Shown: piece by piece, positions 6,269 to 11,632 of the stretch
How positions within the stretch are numbered: the first letter of the stretch is position 1
How the letters are laid out: each line of letters begins with the position of its first letter
Origin: Candidatus Heimdallarchaeota archaeon
Lineage (GTDB): Archaea; Asgardarchaeota; Heimdallarchaeia; Heimdallarchaeales; Heimdallarchaeaceae
Length of the DNA stretch: 11,632 nucleotides
Direction of reading: 5' to 3'
Assembly: GCA_023139025.1 (NCBI GenBank)
Contig: JAGLOH010000036.1
Span: 1-11,632, forward strand
Notes under the pieces: model-generated
What the model was told of the DNA's origin: nothing
The model's database searches: none
Seen by the model: the letters and a program-made list of their open reading frames with translations, nothing else
Program-made: the position numbers and the translations under genes

Positions 6269-6280
6269 AGTCACGTGACT
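6269..6280. promoter_or_regulatory. 12-bp palindrome near the rpoA1 transcription start
   Basis: AGTCACGTGACT is perfectly self-complementary and lies at about +1 to +12 relative to the predicted start. This is a position where archaeal repressors can block polymerase. It may also be chance. It overlaps an alternative GTG start at 6275. Confidence 0.45.
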
Positions 6281-6282
6281 AG

Positions 6283-6304
6283 TGTAGAGATTCTACAATT
6301 TTTT
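6283..6304 (+). promoter_or_regulatory. Leader hairpin with T6 tract just ahead of the rpoA1 ribosome site
   Basis: TGTAGA (6283-6288) and TCTACA (6292-6297) form a 6-bp stem with a three-base loop. A run of six T (6299-6304) follows and abuts GAGGA (6305-6309), the ribosome site of rpoA1. The hairpin-plus-T layout resembles an attenuator or a structure that masks the ribosome site. Function is inferred. Confidence 0.35.
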
Positions 6305-6316
6305 GAGGAAAATAGA

Positions 6317-10278
<3,962 letters not shown>

Positions 10279-10299
10279 TCAAACTTCATTGCACCTCTA

Positions 10300-10314
10300 C
10301 TTTTTTCTTTTATT
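10300..10314 (+). terminator. T-rich tract after rpoA2
   Basis: CTTTTTTCTTTTATT begins about 20 bases past the rpoA2 stop and has no hairpin. This pattern fits archaeal U-tract termination and would separate rpoA1-rpoA2 from rps12, which has its own TATA-like box. Confidence 0.45.
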
Positions 10315-10334
10315 CAAGTTAAACCAAGTTAAAA
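10315..10334 (+). repeat. Tandem 10-bp repeat upstream of rps12
   Basis: CAAGTTAAAC and CAAGTTAAAA stand head to tail, differing only in the last base. The 10-bp spacing puts both copies on one face of the helix, 17 bases ahead of the rps12 TATA-like box. Possible regulator half-sites. Confidence 0.6.
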
Positions 10335-10350
10335 GTAAGTGAACAGAAAG

Positions 10351-10362
10351 TTTTTATTAAAA
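10351..10362 (+). promoter_or_regulatory. TATA-like box of rps12
   Basis: TTTTTATTAAAA is a good archaeal TATA match. A start 26-27 bases on falls around 10382, almost on the ATG at 10385, which would make that start nearly leaderless. GAGGGA at 10369-10374 would then serve only read-through transcripts from rpoA2. Confidence 0.45.
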
Positions 10363-10384
10363 TCTTATGAGGGAACTTTAACTA

Positions 10385-10867
10385 ATGGTTAATGTTAGAA
10401 CTATTAAGCAAAAATGTGATATTATGACAGGATCCAAAAGTCCGAAAGGCGAATTCGCTGCTAGAAAACTCAAAAATAAAAGAAAACAATTCCGATGGAA
10501 GGATATGCAGTACAAGCGAAGAATGTTAAGACTAGATAAAAAAACAGATCCATTAGAGGGTGCTCCAGCAGCAAGAGGTATTGTTGTTGAAAAATATGGT
10601 GTAGAAAGTAAACAACCAAACTCAGCTTTAAGAAAATGTGTAAGAGTTAGACTTGCTAAGAATGGAAAGCAAGTTGGTGCTTTTGTTCCTCATGACGGTG
10701 GGCTCTTATATATTGATGAACATGATGAAGTAATTGTTTGTAGTATTGGAGGAGCTCAGAAGGGAGCAATGGGAGACATTCCTGGTGTTAAATGGCAAGT
10801 TACTCATATTAATGGAGTTGCTATCAAACAAATTGTTATTGGTAAGAAGCCCAAACCTCAAAGATAG
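10385..10867 (+). CDS. rps12: Small ribosomal subunit protein uS12
   Basis: Ribosomal protein uS12 of the archaeal/eukaryotic type, located at the decoding centre and interface of the small subunit. Recognisable segments are [20 protein letters not shown], the decoding-loop [20 protein letters not shown], the second loop region [19 protein letters not shown], and [13 protein letters not shown] near the end. From ATG 10385 the product has 160 residues. The first 13 ([13 protein letters not shown]) are not part of the family core, which begins at the second in-frame ATG, 10424 ([10 protein letters not shown], 147 residues, the usual size). GAGGGA at 10369-10374 supports 10385, while no ribosome site precedes 10424, so I keep 10385 and flag 10424 as a real alternative. 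uS7 and EF-2, its usual partners, do not follow. Confidence 0.93.
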   Translation: MVNVRTIKQKCDIMTGSKSPKGEFAARKLKNKRKQFRWKDMQYKRRMLRLDKKTDPLEGAPAARGIVVEKYGVESKQPNSALRKCVRVRLAKNGKQVGAFVPHDGGLLYIDEHDEVIVCSIGGAQKGAMGDIPGVKWQVTHINGVAIKQIVIGKKPKPQR

Positions 10868-10892
10868 TTTTTTTTTGATGGATAAATCCATC
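10868..10892 (+). terminator. T9 tract plus hairpin after rps12
   Basis: Nine T directly follow the rps12 stop, then GATGGA (10877-10882) and TCCATC (10887-10892) form a 6-bp stem with a four-base loop, followed by pyrimidine-rich sequence. The T-tract alone would be a strong archaeal terminator. Positions 10893-10970 show nothing else. Confidence 0.6.
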
Positions 10893-10976
10893 TCTTCTAT
10901 TCTTAAGTTGGTTCATAACTGATTCCATTAGTTTACATTTTTGTATAGGATAGTTTGAAAATGAAGACCAAAATCC

Positions 10977-11010
10977 TTTAAATATATTATATTAATTGAG
11001 CTTATAAATA
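10977..11010 (+). promoter_or_regulatory. Two TATA boxes ahead of aIF5A
   Basis: TTTAAATATATTAT (10977-10990) and TTATAAATA (11002-11010) both match archaeal TATA boxes. Predicted starts are near 11008 and 11032. The first gives a leader of about 35 bases containing the AAGGGGAT ribosome site and is preferred; the second would begin inside that site. Confidence 0.5.
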
Positions 11011-11042
11011 GAATAAAAAGAATTTTCAAAGGGGATCAAAAA

Positions 11043-11456
11043 ATGTCTGAATATGATATTACACCAGTTAGAGCTAGCCAAATTAAAGAAGGAAATCATA
11101 TTATTCAAAACGATGAGGTTTTTCTCGTTCGTTCAATTGAAAAATCAAAAAGTGGCAAACATGGTCACACAAAATGTAGAATGAAGATAGAAAACATATT
11201 TACAGGAAGTAAAACAGAAATTTCTATTCCAGGTGACTTAAAGCTACAATCTCCAGTCATTGATAAAAGAAATGCTCAAGTTATATCTGTTGGTAATGAC
11301 AGTGCACAAATGATGGATCTTGAAACTTATGAAACATTTGAAACTGCACTACCAAGTGAAGAAGAGATGAGGGCTCAAATTAAGGAAGGAGCTGAAGTTG
11401 AATACTGGAAAGCAATTGGAAAAAGCAAAATCATGCGAATAAAGAGTCCTGGATAG
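11043..11456 (+). CDS. eif5a: Translation initiation factor 5A (aIF5A)
   Basis: A 137-residue archaeal homologue of eIF5A, which binds the ribosomal E site and helps peptide-bond formation at difficult sequences such as polyproline. The N-terminal SH3-like domain carries the hypusine loop SKSGKHGHTKC, with Lys39 as the predicted residue modified by deoxyhypusine synthase. The C-terminal OB-fold domain follows from about residue 72 and ends normally (YWKAIGKSKIMRIK). The length matches the family, and no extension or loss is seen. The ATG at 11043 has AAGGGGAT ending seven bases upstream. The gene stands alone between its own promoters and a hairpin terminator. Confidence 0.97.
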   Translation: MSEYDITPVRASQIKEGNHIIQNDEVFLVRSIEKSKSGKHGHTKCRMKIENIFTGSKTEISIPGDLKLQSPVIDKRNAQVISVGNDSAQMMDLETYETFETALPSEEEMRAQIKEGAEVEYWKAIGKSKIMRIKSPG

Positions 11457-11459
11457 AAT

Positions 11460-11488
11460 ATTGTTATTCTTTCTAACAATCTTTTTTT
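11460..11488 (+). terminator. Hairpin plus T7 terminator of aIF5A
   Basis: ATTGTTA (11460-11466) and TAACAAT (11474-11480) form a 7-bp stem around a seven-base loop. One C and seven T (11482-11488) follow. It begins four bases after the stop codon and looks like a bacterial intrinsic terminator, although the stem has a single G-C pair. Confidence 0.6.
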
Positions 11489-11523
11489 GAAAAGCTTTAA
11501 TTTCAAAATTCTCATTCTAAACT

Positions 11524-11535
11524 AAAATTTATTAA
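11524..11535 (+). promoter_or_regulatory. TATA box of tRNA-Ala
   Basis: AAAATTTATTAA has its TTTATTAA core centred 30 bases before the mature tRNA 5' end, which fits a start a few bases ahead of the tRNA. Confidence 0.5.
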
Positions 11536-11561
11536 TTGTTACAAATGATGATATAACATTC

Positions 11562-11632
11562 GGGCCGATAGATCAGCCTGGTAGATCGCTTCGTTCGCAA
11601 TGAAGTAGCCCCGGGTTCAAATCCCGGTCGGT
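11562..11632 (+). tRNA. tRNA-Ala (anticodon CGC), 3' end cut by window
   Basis: Seventy-one bases fold as a cloverleaf lacking only the last acceptor bases. The acceptor strand GGGCCGA meets TCGGT at the window edge, the D arm is GATC/GATC with a nine-base loop, and the anticodon stem CTTCG/TGAAG encloses loop TTCGCAA (anticodon CGC, reads GCG). The variable loop is five bases and the T arm is CCGGG-TTCAAAT-CCCGG. Base 3 is G and base 70 is T, giving the G3:U70 pair that defines alanine tRNAs. Positions 71-73, and whether CCA is encoded, lie outside the window. Confidence 0.95.

Overview
The window is an AT-rich (roughly 35% GC by eye) piece of an archaeal chromosome. The archaeal assignment rests on four things: an RNA polymerase largest subunit split into A' and A'', an archaeal-type uS12, an aIF5A with a hypusine loop, and TATA boxes about 25-30 bases ahead of likely transcription starts. 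Several genes also have clear Shine-Dalgarno sites. A PAC3-like protein (a family known to me from eukaryotes), an NSUN6-like methyltransferase with a PUA domain, and folate-type C1 enzymes suggest an Asgard archaeon. That placement is an inference and would need phylogeny.

Positions 1-1880 (minus strand) read as one unit: tRNA-Leu(CAG) with an encoded CCA, then a small MJ0936/YfcE-type metallophosphoesterase, then an NSUN6-like tRNA/RNA cytosine-5 methyltransferase. A symmetric TATA element at 1921-1929 separates this unit from a plus-strand UbiD-family decarboxylase, possibly the anhydromevalonate-phosphate decarboxylase of the archaeal mevalonate pathway. Next comes glyA (serine hydroxymethyltransferase), behind an intergenic region with a long inverted repeat.

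glyA converges on a minus-strand pair, folD and a 116-residue protein that resembles proteasome assembly chaperone 3 (PAC3/Poc3). GlyA and FolD act one after the other in one-carbon metabolism. This FolD, however, has lost the catalytic lysine of the bifunctional family and carries other active-site changes.

From 6317 to the end, the plus strand is information processing: rpoA1 and rpoA2 (RNA polymerase A' and A''), rps12 (uS12), aIF5A, and a tRNA-Ala(CGC) cut by the window end. rpoB/rpoH are not upstream of rpoA1, and rpl30e, nusA, rps7 and EF-2 are not around rps12, so the usual archaeal rpo-str cluster is broken up here. No CRISPR, insertion sequence, integrase or phage gene is visible. 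The points most worth following up are the PAC3-like protein, the FolD active site, the palindromes ahead of glyA and rpoA1, and trigger-loop substitutions in A''.
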